Source: Helicostylum pulchrum
Lineage: Eukaryota > Mucoromycota > Mucoromycetes > Mucorales > Mucoraceae
DNA length: 64,000 nucleotides
Assembly: GCA_025677825.1 (NCBI GenBank)
Contig: JAIXMO010000044.1
Span: 186,001 to 250,000, forward strand
Reading direction: 5' to 3'
The notes under the pieces are model-generated. The model did not search any database and had not been told where the DNA came from. It saw only the letters and a list, made by a program, of their open reading frames with translations. Below are positions 12,180 through 23,774 of the stretch, in pieces (the stretch's first letter is position 1; each line of letters begins with the position of its first letter). The position numbers and the translations under genes were made by a program.

Positions 12180-12929
12180 ATGCTTAGAAATATTGTTCGA
12201 AATGCTTTAAAGCAGCAACTGTCACGTAATGTCCTTTTACAGTCTAAGAGAATGCCTATTATAGCAAGTCATTGTAAACCTCTTATGGCTGTTACTACAC
12301 GTCAGTTCAATACCGCTTTTGTTCCCTGGAACCAGTATACTATTACGTAAGTTTTTTTTTTCTTTAAGCAAGTACATTGCAAAACGTTCGAGTAACTGAA
12401 CTAAGGCGGTTTTTTTCTTTTTAGTGAGTTGACAACAGATAGATATCATCGATTATCAGATGAAGTATTGGAGCATATGTGCACAAAGTTAGAGGAACTT
12501 GTGGATGAAACTGATTTGAAAGGATTTGATGTAGAATTTAATGTACGTGAACACACACTCTATGGGTACTGTGTAATTATATGTTTTGCTGATAATTTAT
12601 TATAGCAAGGTGTCTTGACGATATCTGTTGGAGAACATGGTACTTATGTGCTTAATAAGCAGCCTCCCAATCATCAAATTTGGTTGTCCTCGCCTATTAG
12701 GTAAGCACACACAGAAGAAAAAAAAAACTGGACAAAAAAAGTTAGCCGCTAACCCTCTCAATCTGTACAAATTAGTGGGCCTCAAAGATACGATTTTGAC
12801 GAGAAACACCACAAGTGGTTCTATCATCGTGATAACCATACAATAGACGAAGTTTTAAACACTGAATTATCTAAAGCATTCGGTAAAGAAATCGATTTAC
12901 TTGATGGATTTGTACCTGAGGAAAAATAA
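12180..12929 (+). CDS. YFH1: Frataxin, mitochondrial iron-sulfur cluster assembly protein
   Basis: Exons 12180-12346, 12425-12542, 12606-12700 and 12776-12929 give 177 residues, the normal size. The first 45 or so residues are basic and lack acids ([17 protein letters not shown]...), typical of a mitochondrial presequence. The conserved frataxin fold follows: acidic helix [19 protein letters not shown], then [43 protein letters not shown] and the C-terminal LLDGF. Frataxin acts with Nfs1-Isd11 and Isu1 in the matrix as an allosteric activator of sulfur transfer. The acidic ridge and the NxQIWLSSPxSGP strand are intact, so it should be functional. Confidence 0.95.
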
Positions 12930-13642
12930 ATGTAATAAAAAAGACGATATCGTTTATACTTTTAGCACAACAATACATCACTGAGCGGAACTGCTTTTTT
13001 TTTCTTTTCTTCTTCGACGCATTTCTTACTGCGGATTCAAAGAGAGAAAAGGAATTCATGCAAAAAAAAAAAAAAAAAAAAAAAAGAAAGACATTCTTTG
13101 TTTGTTTACAAAGTGCAGATGGCACTGAGTGAGAGTATACCTAAAATTTCTTGTTCTGTATCCGTTGTAAATCATACAACGGGTGGTAGTAGGGAATTTA
13201 TATAACTAAAAAACCGCCAATACCTTCATTCTCGCCTATTACTCTAGACCTCTTCAATAAGTACAGCTAATCTGTGTTTTATTTAACAATAACTACTTAC
13301 GTTTTAAATCCTTTATTTCGCAATACATCAAACATAAAAATATCATTTGCCCATGTACGGAATAATTCATATGTGGTCATTTATATATATATGTATAAAG
13401 GCATGAATATATATGATAAACAAATACATATATAAACCAGACCATTCCTTACTTTTTTTTTAATATATGCTTTTACAATGACAGCTAGACTAGATTCATG
13501 CCAATATTTAAGGTCGTACAAAAAATATACAGTGAGTAACCAGTTTTATTTTTTACATAAGGCCTCAAATAAGCAAATAAATAAATAGAACGCGTGGTTA
13601 TTGCTTTTTTTATCACTTTTTTTTTTACTATTGTTATTAAAA
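12930..13642. other. Intergenic, no gene seen
   Basis: AT-rich, with a poly-A run near 13063-13085 and a (TA)n stretch near 13384-13420. No protein of interest, tRNA or repeat is visible. Confidence 0.5.
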
Positions 13643-15013
13643 ATGAAGCTGCTTATTTTACCAGCAGAACTGTTGATTGAAATTGTTCAATACCTTCCGA
13701 GTATTAGAGACAAATGCCAAGTGTTACAAACATGTAGTCAATTGAAACATTTACTTTGTACGCAATTAGCTTGTTGGACTCATCTTGACTTTGCACCTTA
13801 TTCCAATATTAACAATGGAGAATTATTAAACTTTTTAAAGGATAAACATATTCGGCTTTACAATTATACGCCCATGATTACAAGACTGGATTTAAGTGGT
13901 TGCTGGTGTTTATCTCAAGATATGATTGTCGGGTTATCCAGATCGTTTTCTAGTTTAAATGAATTACACTTGAACGGATATAGGTTGCAGTCTACTAAAT
14001 ATCAAGAGAGAGATCACTTGTATCAAATGCGTCCCTCTCATGACTTGGCTTCAATGACGATGGATCTTTCGAAAAAGACAATGTATCAGTTAAAAGTACC
14101 GTTGATATTGCTAGTGAGTATACTAGGGGATATGCAGGATAATATTAAAACACTGTCAATACAGTATCAAGACTTGACACCTATTCAATACCGTTACTCT
14201 ACAATATTTAGCCAAATACAACACTTGGATATATCATCATGTACATTAAGTCAAGCAGGGTTACAAACGTTACTTCGTAAATCAGGACAACAATTGATTA
14301 GTTTAAAGATGTTGAATATTGAATTGAATACTTTGACATGGTTAAGCTTGGGACAGTTATGTCAGAAATTAATCTGCTTACATATATCCTGTACAGATCC
14401 TGGTTACCTGGGATGTGTTAGACACTGTATATCCAACTTGAACGAATTACAAGACTTTAGATTGACTCGTATGCGTACCGGTAGTTTAGATTCAATCATT
14501 CAAAAATTGAATCCAAAGATATTAACAAGACTTGACTTATCGCCTAAAATGAATATTTATTTAAACGGTTTAAGGAAATTCGCAGCTATTAAAACAACAG
14601 AACATGATTTATTACTGTCTGAGATGGGTGTAAGTCATTTGTTTGCGTGTCATCAACTGGTCGAACTACGTCTTTGCTTTCCTATTGTTTCTGCAGAGTA
14701 TTTGTATACCTTGTGTCGGTATTTACCTCAGCTGGAAATATTTGAATTAAGAAGGCAAGAACATCAGCAAGAAGTAGATGATTTAAAAGGTTTAAACTAC
14801 TTGGTAAATTTGAAAGAAATTTACCTTTACTCTGTTATTGTAACAAATCAATGTATGGATACACTTGCAATGTTACCTCTACGCCATGTGACACTTATTT
14901 GTCATCGTACTATTGATCATACAATACTCTACCGCTCAAAAGATTTAAAATCAATTCATTTAGGTCAAAATTTTTCCTTTCAAAAAAACGGAAACCATTG
15001 GTATAAACTCTGA
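13643..15013 (+). CDS. F-box / leucine-rich-repeat protein
   Basis: A single exon of 456 residues. The N-terminus is an F-box: LPAELLIEIVQYLPSIRDKC followed by VLQTCSQLKHLL, the segment that binds Skp1. The rest has irregular leucine-rich repeats of about 25-30 residues (MITRLDLSGCWCLSQ, IQHLDISSCTLSQAGLQTLL, LTRLDLSPKMNI, LVELRLCFPIVSAEYLYTL). The likely role is a substrate adaptor of an SCF ubiquitin ligase; the target cannot be told from sequence. The start at 13643 is used rather than the upstream frame at 13601, because the extra residues are only a poly-Leu stretch encoded by leader T-tracts. Confidence 0.85.
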   Translation: MKLLILPAELLIEIVQYLPSIRDKCQVLQTCSQLKHLLCTQLACWTHLDFAPYSNINNGELLNFLKDKHIRLYNYTPMITRLDLSGCWCLSQDMIVGLSRSFSSLNELHLNGYRLQSTKYQERDHLYQMRPSHDLASMTMDLSKKTMYQLKVPLILLVSILGDMQDNIKTLSIQYQDLTPIQYRYSTIFSQIQHLDISSCTLSQAGLQTLLRKSGQQLISLKMLNIELNTLTWLSLGQLCQKLICLHISCTDPGYLGCVRHCISNLNELQDFRLTRMRTGSLDSIIQKLNPKILTRLDLSPKMNIYLNGLRKFAAIKTTEHDLLLSEMGVSHLFACHQLVELRLCFPIVSAEYLYTLCRYLPQLEIFELRRQEHQQEVDDLKGLNYLVNLKEIYLYSVIVTNQCMDTLAMLPLRHVTLICHRTIDHTILYRSKDLKSIHLGQNFSFQKNGNHWYKL

Positions 15014-15137
15014 TTGGCTTATCTAATCAAACATACCACAGAACTTATCCAAACACACTCGTTCCCGCCCCCGCTACACCCCTTTTTTTTTCTGGTTTTT
15101 TTTTTTTTTTTCACTCTCGTTTTTTTTTCCCCTTATT

Positions 15138-16906
15138 ATGTATTATTATAATTATTATTTGATTTTATTTATATTATTTTCAAGTCTTGTTCATCTGCAA
15201 GAACATGATGACGACGACGATTCACCACCCGAGTTAAGTGATCCAGTAAATCAAGACATTTACAACTCGAAAGAATTATTTACACATGAGCCCAACATTA
15301 CTCGAATCAATGATTTAATTCAAGTTAAAATGTATTGCGAAGTGGGTCACGAACATTGTAAAAAAGTACAAAACTCGCTTGTTTCAGCAGCAACACGTCT
15401 ATCACAAGTTTTAATTTTAAGAAATGAACTAGTGTGAGTAAAAAAAAAAAAAGAAGATAATTGTCCCTTTTGTCGTGTATCAAATCAACACATTATATTA
15501 ATACATACAGATCCAATATAGTATCAAAGCTTCTTATTATAGCTTTTGTTTAAATAGTTGTTCTAATACTACATTTGGGTGGGGATCACCGAGCTCACAA
15601 GTAAGAATAAAAAACCAAGGCTTTATATTATGTATTAACATGTATATAGTTTACACTTATTTCACTAAATCAAGCAGACTCGAATTTTATTTACCCTCAA
15701 GCATTAGCAAAACAATTAAGGGCATCGTACACAGATAGTTCGACGTGGGCAACATACGATATTGCGATTGATATTAATCATGACATTTATTTAAACGATG
15801 AAGGACTTTGGTTTAATTCAAGTGAAACAAGCATTAATGATAATCAAGTGGACGTTGAATATGTCATGTTGCATCAGATCATTCACGGACTAGGTATGCT
15901 TTCTTCATGGGCACCTTACTTTTCAGATACATCCTCACCCTTTCAACAGCTATTAAAAGGAGTAATACCTTCAGATAACTTAAAGATGATGACACCTAAT
16001 CCGAATTGGATTATTAAACAAGATGCTGGACCGGCTTATATAACAGGTTTTCAACCTAGTTTAATTTTTGACAAGTTTTTAAACCTATTTATACCAGCAA
16101 AAAATATTACAGTCGACCTAGTTGAATATAGTTTTGATATGCAAGGTTTCTGTATTGGGGATTTACAAGGATCTTTTATAGTCAACTTTATGAATTCGTT
16201 TTTAAATAATGCAACACAGTCTTCTAGAGCGAAATCAATGTACGTTTCAATGTCTACGCCAAAGACACTAGAATTCAAATATGTTCATTCAAGAGAAAAT
16301 CCGAGTGTATTTTATACGGATCCTTATTTAAATTCAACATATAAATCAATTCAATTAATGACTGGTCCAGATTTATTATCTATGACAAGACAAGAATCTT
16401 ATTATAGACCTGGCATATCTACTTCTCATGTTGATGATGATTATATTGGTACGCCTGACTTTTTAATGTTGCGTACTTTTATAAAAGGAAGATCTCTTGA
16501 TTCACTCGTTGAAGAAGGTTATTCGAATATTCCAACCATCCATTATAATATTACAAGTGAAAGAGATGTCAATATAACAACATTTGTGAATAATACAATG
16601 GTAAATATAACAGTAACAAGAAATGAAACAATAGAGTATACCTATAAATATGCAATCGGTCCAGGTATCTTGCGTATTTTAGAAACAATTGGATATTCGA
16701 CCGTCTTAACGAATACAAATTATACAACGGCCGTCATCAAAACCAATAAACCCGATTCACCCTGTGATGATATGGAAGTGAACACCTATAGTGGTTTAAC
16801 TGATAATATTATGCCATTATCTAGCACTTCGGATGGTATTCGTTTTAGTCCTAATACCATTATTACTCTATATATATTAGTGAATACTGCATTATTACTC
16901 ATTTAA
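15138..16906 (+). CDS. Secreted GPI-anchored protein with altered zinc-protease motif (HQxxHGLG)
   Basis: Exons 15138-15433, 15522-15600 and 15650-16906 give 543 residues. It starts with a hydrophobic signal peptide (YYLILFILFSSLVHL), followed by an acidic stretch. It ends with a hydrophobic tail (TIITLYILVNTALLLI) after a Ser-rich region, as expected for a GPI anchor. Many N-glycosylation sequons lie in the second half (NITT, NNTM, NITV, NETI, NYTT). Residues about 200-207 read HQIIHGLG. The spacing is that of the HExxHGLG zinc motif of secreted metalloproteases, but the catalytic Glu is Gln. I recall mucoralean relatives with Glu there but could not check. It is probably a cell-surface protein, possibly catalytically dead. 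The second exon's acceptor was chosen because the nearer one gives a stop. Confidence 0.7.
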
Positions 16907-17119
16907 ATAAAGGAGAAAAAAAAAAATCTTGTATATTATCCACAGTCTAAAGGGATTTTTTTTAAGTGAACCTGGCAAAAAAATTCTATAAAGTGCATTT
17001 CTTGATTAAATAAAAATTCTAGACTCGTGTTGTATACGGTTGTTTAGCTTAGCCACCCAATTTGATTACATATTTATATAATATAAAAAACTATTGCTCC
17101 TATCATCTCCTAATAAAAC

Positions 17120-17156
<37 letters not shown>

Positions 17157-17813
17157 GGCATTTTAAATTGTCCACAGTGTATAAACTTTTTTGAAATAAC
17201 AAATAAATATGAATTTATGCTAACCGATAATATAGATATAATACCATTCTTGCTATAAACAACAATAACAATAACAACAACCGCAGCAAAAACAACAACA
17301 ACAAAAAAAACAACAACAATTTTGCATGAATTTAAATACGCAGGGGGTTAAACAAGAGTTCTTTATTGCCACCAACACAGGAGAATAATCTATCCATCTA
17401 TATCTAAATAAGCCTTTATACTTGTATTTATTTATGTATACGCGTGAGTATAAATGTGTATAAGTGTGTGAGTGTATGAGTGCGTGAGTGCGTGAGTGCG
17501 TGAGTGCGTGAGTGCGTGAGCGCGTGTGTGTGTATATGTGTGAGTATATACATATATATACTAATAAATGTATACAGATGAGGAAGAAGAAGAAGAAGGC
17601 ACAAAGAGTGACATATCTCCTAGATAATAATATATGTATATGTGTATATGTATATAAATATATATTTATATATGCCCCTTTTTATCTCTCCCACCTTTCC
17701 TGTTTCAAATCAAGGGTTATAAAGTACCTTTTATTTTCCTTTTTTCTCATTTCCTTTTTTTTTTTTTTTTTTTTTTTTTTTCTTTACTATTATATATATA
17801 TAAAAAAGAAAAT
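16907..17813. other. Intergenic rich in simple repeats
   Basis: Holds a poly-T run of about 35 at 17121-17155, CAA/ACA triplet repeats at 17262-17320, a tandem octamer block at about 17465-17525, (TA)n near 17640-17670 and another poly-T of about 25 at 17755-17781. No gene is recognised; the end probably serves as leader for the gene at 17814. Confidence 0.6.
17465..17525 (+). repeat. Tandem GTGAGTGC octamer microsatellite
   Basis: The unit GTGAGTGC is repeated about six times with one or two base changes at the edges (GTGTGAGT, GTGAGCGC). There are no spacers, so it is a simple tandem repeat. Confidence 0.8.
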
Positions 17814-18380
17814 ATGCACCCACTTGTACAATCACCTACAACAACTACATTTAAAACTAAATGGAATACAATTAAGGATTGGTTTACACCCGATCTAGCA
17901 AAGAGACGACCTTCTCATTGTAGTACAACTAGTACCAATACAACAGCGACAACATCATCTAGTTGCCGCTGTAAGGAGGATACATTTATTCCATCACATA
18001 CTAAAAGGCCTTCATTAACCAATTCATTGAATGAAGGTGTGTTAGATAAATGTATGTCACCATTTCGTAGAAGACCATCAAATGCATCTTGTGCAACAAG
18101 TACGTCAACAATCAATGATGATATGGATAAAGAAATTGAAAAGTTATATGAACTCTATAATTTCGCAATGGATGAAATTAATTATGCTGAAGATTCCCGT
18201 GGCTCACCGTATTATCAGGGCGATCGAATTTCGGCTAAAGAAGCTATCGATCAATGCGATCAAACCTATAAAAAGTTGACACAAAAGTTTGAAATTGATA
18301 GCACAATAGCTTATAAAATATCTACTCTATCTATAAAGTTTGACTCTTTACCGCTACAAGATGATCAACGTTCTATTTAA
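17814..18380 (+). CDS. Hypothetical Ser/Thr-rich protein with helical C-terminus
   Basis: A single exon of 188 residues that I do not recognise. Residues 1-105 are Ser/Thr-rich with two basic phosphosite-like motifs (KRPSLTNS and RRRPSNAS, both fitting protein kinase A). From about residue 110 the sequence is acidic and helical: MDKEIEKLYELYNFAMDEINYAEDSRGSPYY, then AKEAIDQCDQTYKKLTQKFE. The helical pair with a conserved-looking loop resembles a MIT/TPR-like hairpin, but that is only a shape comparison. The ATG follows a long poly-T leader, as for other genes here. Confidence 0.65.
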   Translation: MHPLVQSPTTTTFKTKWNTIKDWFTPDLAKRRPSHCSTTSTNTTATTSSSCRCKEDTFIPSHTKRPSLTNSLNEGVLDKCMSPFRRRPSNASCATSTSTINDDMDKEIEKLYELYNFAMDEINYAEDSRGSPYYQGDRISAKEAIDQCDQTYKKLTQKFEIDSTIAYKISTLSIKFDSLPLQDDQRSI

Positions 18381-18689
18381 CTTTTTATATCTATCTATCT
18401 CTCTCTTTTTTTTTTATACGCATATATATATATATATTATAAAAGAAAACCCAACAAAAAAAAAACCAACAAAAAAACAAAAAATTCTCAAATTGACCAC
18501 AAAAAAAAAATTATCATTATTATAACTTTACTATTTTATACTTATACCTCTTTTATAAATTATCAGCCCCCAAACTCCGTTTATACCCTACTCCCCTCTC
18601 TTTCTCTCACACAAAAAAAAAATACTCTTTCCATCTTTTTCTTTTTTTTTTCGTTCCCTTTTTTTTTTTTTTTTTTTTTTTTTAATAAA
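18381..18689. other. Intergenic, low complexity
   Basis: Poly-A, (TA)n and poly-T tracts, including a T run of about 24 at 18660-18683 immediately upstream of the next start. Nothing else is seen. Confidence 0.6.
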
Positions 18690-20270
18690 ATGTTGTCAAA
18701 ATTACCCAGAGATATCTTGCTTCAAGACATTCTTATATTACTTGATAGTAAATCATTAATTAATTTATCACTTGCGTCTACATATTTCAATTATTTAGTT
18801 AATAACGATCAACATATTTGGAAAAGGTTATGCTTTCAAGAATTTAATATTTCACAAGATAATGCATTTAGAAATAAAGGCTGGAAGCAGTTATATGTTG
18901 CCTTATTGACTGATACAAAGGTATTTACTTGGGGAGAGAACTCTGATGATAGGTTAGGTTTAACACCTACAGTCACCCCAGACGCGTTTCAGTTTAACAT
19001 AAGGTAACAAAAAATGCCAAGACATTTTCTTTTTTAAAGTTAAGTAGTATTAAACAGATAAAATAAAATATAGAAACCCTCGCAGAAGATATTCAAGAAC
19101 TGTAACTACTCCTCAGGAGGTAGCCTATTTACAAGATAAAGGCATTATTGATATCACTTCAGGAGGTTGGTCATTTCATGCATTAGATTCTTCTGGTTCC
19201 GTCTGGATGTGGGGAACAGTAAAGTATTTTTCCTACTTTTAGTAGTACTACTTTGCAATAACAATAATAACCTTTTATAATGATAATAGATGCATCAAGA
19301 AATAAGTCCTCGTAGTTCCGCTGGTACAAGGCGTTTAACTACGCCTACTAAAATACAAGAGACAAACAATACCACCCAACCAAAAATTAAGTTTCGTTCT
19401 ATATCTTGTGGAAGAACACACGTCATTGGGCTAGCTAGAGATGGAACCGTTTGGCATTGGACCAATCACTTGATGTTACAACGCGTTCAATTAGATTTGG
19501 AACCAAACGAAACAATTGTTCAAGTTGTTGCCAACTGGAGTTACTCAACTGTATTAACAAACGAAGGTGCTATTTATGTTATTCCTTCTCCCGATCTGAT
19601 TATTCCGTCACAAGTCACTGTAGAACCTACTCCTACCTCGATTGTTACACCAAAAGTACCCATGGATATTGTGCAAATTGCTGGTTTGGACGGTTACACG
19701 TTAGCATTAACAAAAGATGGTCGTGTCCTAAAGTTAAATACAAGAAATCATATTGAGTTTAGCGCAAATCCAGAGCTCTATACAATCGAATTGGTTCATT
19801 TCAGCGCAAAGAAACCTGAATTCAATTATCGTGATGGTTCCATGAATAGATTTATTACTGGTGCCTTCCTCAATTTTGCTGTATATACAAAATCAGGTCA
19901 AGTTTTGTTGGGTAAAGTAGACGCTGAAGTTGATACGGAACCGACCATGTTGCCCGAATTACAAAACAGAGATGTTTGTAAAGTCTCTTTTGGAGAGTAA
20001 AGTATAATATTACAGAGAGTTTAAGATAAGGAGAACATATATTAACTTTATTGTATCAGTTATCATTTTGGAGCTTTAACAAATCAAGGTGAATTGTTAA
20101 CTTGGGGTGCTTATAGTTCAGGTGCTTTAGGCCATGGGCCTGAAGACGAACACGATGAGCCTGAACCGAGACTAGTTGAGTCTATGAAGGATATGTTTAC
20201 GTTTGCTATTGGTTTTGGTGGATGGCAAAGTTCGGTATTAGCTATTCCTACTTACAATGATCACGCATGA
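18690..20270 (+). CDS. F-box protein with RCC1-type repeats
   Basis: Exons 18690-19003, 19074-19218, 19290-19996 and 20060-20270 give 458 residues. An F-box opens the protein (LPRDILLQDILILLDSKSLI ... WKRLCFQEF). It is followed by RCC1/ATS1-like repeats: VFTWGENSDDRLGL, IDITSGGWSFHALDSSGSVW, RSISCGRTHVIGLARDGTVW, VKVSFGDYHFGALTNQGEL and LTWGAYSSGALGHG. The pairing matches Saf1-type F-box proteins of fungi, which deliver substrates to SCF ubiquitin ligase; the substrate here is unknown. Repeats in the middle are degenerate, so blade number is unclear. Confidence 0.85.
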
Positions 20271-20389
20271 AACTCGATATTTCATGTGTAAATCGTGGCT
20301 TAAAGTCTTTTTTAGGCAAGTCTTGTGAAAATTAAATAAAACAACTTTTTTTATTTTGTTATTTCTTCCTTTTTTTTCTACGCACACAT

Positions 20390-21124
20390 ATGCCTTATAT
20401 TATATACATACTACTAAGTTTTGCTCTATCGGTGAAAGCAGATTTACTACAAGAATCGGCTGCAACTATAGCAAGTGACCAACAACAACAACAACAACTT
20501 GTTCAAATATTTACTTCCTTATTAGGAGCAATAAAGCTATCCTTTTCTTTTTTTCATTCTTTTTTTTATTTTATATACAAATGTATAACTACACTGTTAT
20601 CACCCATTATGTGGATTACAACGAATGCTTGGTCTAATTTCGTAACAAAACCATTTCAACTGTTTTTACATCTTGCACATATTTTATATCCAGTAACTTT
20701 ATTTTGTGTCGCGGCTGTTTGTTGTGGATTATTTATTGGTGGTTGTGCTGGGTTTGCAGCTGAAGCGTGTTCTTCGTTATTAATATCTGCAACATGGGGA
20801 CCTCAACCAAAGAAAGTATCAGTACAAGAAGATGAAGATGAAGACGAAGAGGAAGAGGAAATGGAAGAAAACGAAGAAGGAGAGGAAGAGAGAGTCATGT
20901 TAAATGATAACGAATCTACGATACATAATACTACTGGTAGTATTTCATCATTTTTTGGTCAACGAAAGCGAGAAAAGGAACCACTTTTACAAAAACCAAA
21001 AGTTGAACAGTGGAGAGATTCAATTGATACTTCACCTGTATTAATACGTAGAAGGAAATTATCCTCTGATAAGAAAAATGGTTGGGATTGGGATGAAGAC
21101 GAAGAAGACGAATTTTGTAAATAA
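20390..21124 (+). CDS. Acidic membrane protein, uncharacterised
   Basis: A single exon of 244 residues that I do not recognise. It starts with a hydrophobic segment that could be a signal peptide (YIIYILLSFALSVKA). A poly-Gln patch and three hydrophobic stretches lie between about 45 and 145, the last being Cys/Gly-rich (LFCVAAVCCGLFIGGCAGFA). The cytosolic-looking tail has a long acidic run (residues about 147-170), an EPLL dileucine-like motif and an acidic end (WDWDEDEEDEFCK). General layout suggests an ER or vacuole membrane protein; no function is proposed. Confidence 0.7.
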   Translation: MPYIIYILLSFALSVKADLLQESAATIASDQQQQQQLVQIFTSLLGAIKLSFSFFHSFFYFIYKCITTLLSPIMWITTNAWSNFVTKPFQLFLHLAHILYPVTLFCVAAVCCGLFIGGCAGFAAEACSSLLISATWGPQPKKVSVQEDEDEDEEEEEMEENEEGEEERVMLNDNESTIHNTTGSISSFFGQRKREKEPLLQKPKVEQWRDSIDTSPVLIRRRKLSSDKKNGWDWDEDEEDEFCK

Positions 21125-21186
21125 AATTTAAACCTCTTTTTTCTTTTTTCTTTTTTATTCTTTTTCTTTTTTTATTCAGTAAACAA

Positions 21187-22245
21187 ATGTTAACATGGGC
21201 AACTGAAACAACGTTAATACGTCCCAACTTGAGACAAGTTGCATTTATTGTATTGAAATGGGTATCACTAATAATAATATTGGGTTTTATTCTCTTTTTT
21301 ACTTTATTTGGTATTGACCTTAATCTTCATGTCACTTTAAGAGAATCTTTCTCTCCCATGAGACGTGATCCCGAACCTTTATTGTCCAACTGCTTTAAAG
21401 ATTATATTCCCGAATCAACCCCACATTTTGGAATAATACCTAGTATACCTGTCATTGAAGATAACCTATGTTACGATTTTGTATCTTTAATAAAGCCAAC
21501 CAAAAACATGACAGCAATCTTTCATACATTTTGGTCTGGTAAAACAAGCAGCTTTTCTGATATAGAACTAGCTACACTAAGGTCATTTATCGCTACGCAA
21601 TCACTTGAATCCATTATTTATGTTTGGACAACATCAAATGATCATGACCCGTTAAAACCGTGGATTCATGATGATAGAATTCAATTGCAAGTGATTGATA
21701 ATCATGAATTAATTCAAAATACGCCATTAACTGACTCTGACTGGTTAATAAACCATCAATTGCTCAAGTTTACTACTTTATACAAGTTTGGTGGTGTTTG
21801 GTTTGACTTAGATGCATTGTTTATACGCAACATGTCGCCTCTATTATCTCAGGAATGGGTGTCTCAATCAAACTGTCTTGAAACTTCTCCAAAAGGTTTC
21901 TTTTTACACTTTTTTAAAAATTCACCTTATCTTTGCGAAATCATGACAGAAGCAAATAATCAATTAATCAGTCGTCAATCCTTGGCTTTAGACTTGTATA
22001 AAACTGTATTTCATCGTTTATTAAAACTTGGGATGAAAACTTGGTCTGTCTTACCGTGGTGCTACACTGACCCGTCTCAATGTTTAAAGTCCAATTCTTT
22101 ACCCAGTGCCTTTGACCGTAATGAATTCGATATAAACAAATTAAACAGAACCTTTGTGTATCATTTGCACAGGTCATGGAATTCTTCTCCAGGTACCATC
22201 TTCAAGTACTTGGTTAACCAACACGAGAAAATTGTTTCTTGGTGA
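21187..22245 (+). CDS. Type II membrane glycosyltransferase with DXD motif (GT32-like)
   Basis: A single exon of 352 residues. A short N-terminal cytosolic part precedes one transmembrane anchor (IVLKWVSLIIILGFILFFTLF), the layout of Golgi glycosyltransferases. The catalytic core has IFHTFWSGK, then LLKFTTLYKFGGVWFDLDAL, in which DLD is the DXD nucleotide-sugar/metal motif of the GT32/alpha-1,4-GT sugar-binding family. A downstream HLHRSWNSS motif is also family-like. The donor and acceptor sugars cannot be told; mannose or N-acetylglucosamine transfer would be usual. It starts only 62 bases after the preceding stop on the same strand. Confidence 0.85.
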   Translation: MLTWATETTLIRPNLRQVAFIVLKWVSLIIILGFILFFTLFGIDLNLHVTLRESFSPMRRDPEPLLSNCFKDYIPESTPHFGIIPSIPVIEDNLCYDFVSLIKPTKNMTAIFHTFWSGKTSSFSDIELATLRSFIATQSLESIIYVWTTSNDHDPLKPWIHDDRIQLQVIDNHELIQNTPLTDSDWLINHQLLKFTTLYKFGGVWFDLDALFIRNMSPLLSQEWVSQSNCLETSPKGFFLHFFKNSPYLCEIMTEANNQLISRQSLALDLYKTVFHRLLKLGMKTWSVLPWCYTDPSQCLKSNSLPSAFDRNEFDINKLNRTFVYHLHRSWNSSPGTIFKYLVNQHEKIVSW

Positions 22246-22407
22246 TTAAATGTTTAACCGAAATGCGTGTAACTTGAAATACTGCATACATTACATTCGT
22301 CTTTTATAAAAATAAAATAAAAAAAAAAGATCTATTATTATTACAAGAAAAAAAAAGGTAAATACTATTGTACAATGGGGTTACGCGCAGAAAAAAGGAA
22401 AACGCTA

Positions 22408-23774
22408 TCATATTGGATCCTTCATCAATTGATCTTTACGATCGTACCAACGAACAACTTCTTCATAAATTGTCCAAGAGATGGCAGAATTAAGTGGCTT
22501 ACGAATAAGTCTTACACTAATACCATCAAAGAAACCCATAAATCCCTCCTCCTAATAATAATAATAAAACCTTGTTAGAGCCTAATATATACATGTACAT
22601 AAATTTGCAATATTACCAAATACACCTTCCTTGCAGATTGAATTAAATTTTTATACATGATAGGTTTCAATTGCATGCGAGTTTTCAACATATCAAAAGG
22701 TTGTGTTGTACAAGTCGCAGTCATACCAGCTACAACACCAGAACCCATATTAATTACTGCATTGGCCACAGGCAATTGATTACTGACGGAATATTCTACA
22801 TATACACATATTAAAAAAAAAATAAAAAAAACTATGCTTGTACATATACTATATTTACCGTGGGCCCAAGTTTTACATCCTTCATAAAAGAATAAATAAA
22901 TACCAGCAAATGGAGCATCACGAATAAATGTTGCACCATAACCAGCAAATAAACCTATAATTTCATTCTATTTAGAATTGATACGAAAAAAAAAAGACCG
23001 AAATTAAAAATAATACCTCTAATACCGTCCGTTTTAATAATTGACTTGAATGCTTGGTTTAAACTGGTATAATTATAAAAATTACTCTTTAAAAAAAAAA
23101 TATGAGTCAAAAAATTGTTTCCGAAAAAAGTCATGTGAAAAAAGTACACATACCTCATATCTGACTTTGACAACTGTAATTGGCATCATAATGTACCCAA
23201 CAGCTCCTCTTGCAGTAGAACCAGATACTAAATTTTCCCATCGCTGATGTTCGGCTGTAGTTTTACCGTCGATCCCTGCTTTATTCAAGAGGGGTTGCCA
23301 GGTAGATCGGGTATTGGCAAGGATCATGCGTACTTCCGATAACGCAAAAAAATACAAGGCTGAACCTGGTACATTTCTATGCACTATATAAGTTTTCTTT
23401 TTCTTTTTTTACGGATCATACAACGTATCGTTATTATTTACCTCATAATAGTTGGTACTGTTCCTCTCCATAATCCACTATACCCATTATTACTAACAAT
23501 ATCCTTTACCGTAGAATAAATGTTGCTAAAACAAAAAAAACTATTAGGTTTTTTTTTTTTATTTTTGGTATGAAGAGGTAACTTACCTCTTTTGAGGAGA
23601 TACCGAGAGACCTTTACTCTTGGCTTCTTTTAAAAAAGCTAAATGGTCTTGACGTTGTTGTTGTAACCGTGTCTTGATCAAGTCAAGTGGTTGAAGCATG
23701 ACACAAGCTGTCATGCCTGATAATGCTCCACCAACTAAATGTAAAGCAGGGTTCTTTTTATCGTTCTTTGACAT
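22408..23774 (-). CDS. HEM25: Mitochondrial carrier, SLC25A38/Hem25 type (glycine import for heme synthesis)
   Basis: Exons (minus strand) 23774-23587, 23525-23442, 23376-23154, 23086-23017, 22954-22859, 22795-22617 and 22551-22408 give 327 residues. Three mitochondrial-carrier repeats are clear from their PxD/xxxK signatures: PLDLIKTRLQQ, PITVVKVRYE and PFDMLKTRMQ. The stretches LWRGTVPTIMRNVPGSALYF and LFAGYGATFIRDAPFAGIYL match the SLC25A38 subfamily, which supports glycine entry into mitochondria for 5-aminolevulinate synthesis. All seven exons keep frame. It is tail-to-tail with the glycosyltransferase. Confidence 0.88.

Noticed and set aside
13601..13642. N-terminal extension of the F-box/LRR protein
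   Set aside because: Adds only a Leu/Phe stretch from poly-T leader sequence; the F-box starts right after the ATG at 13643.
17465..17525. Possible CRISPR-like repeat
   Set aside because: Units are 8 bases in direct tandem with no spacers; it is a microsatellite in a eukaryotic genome.
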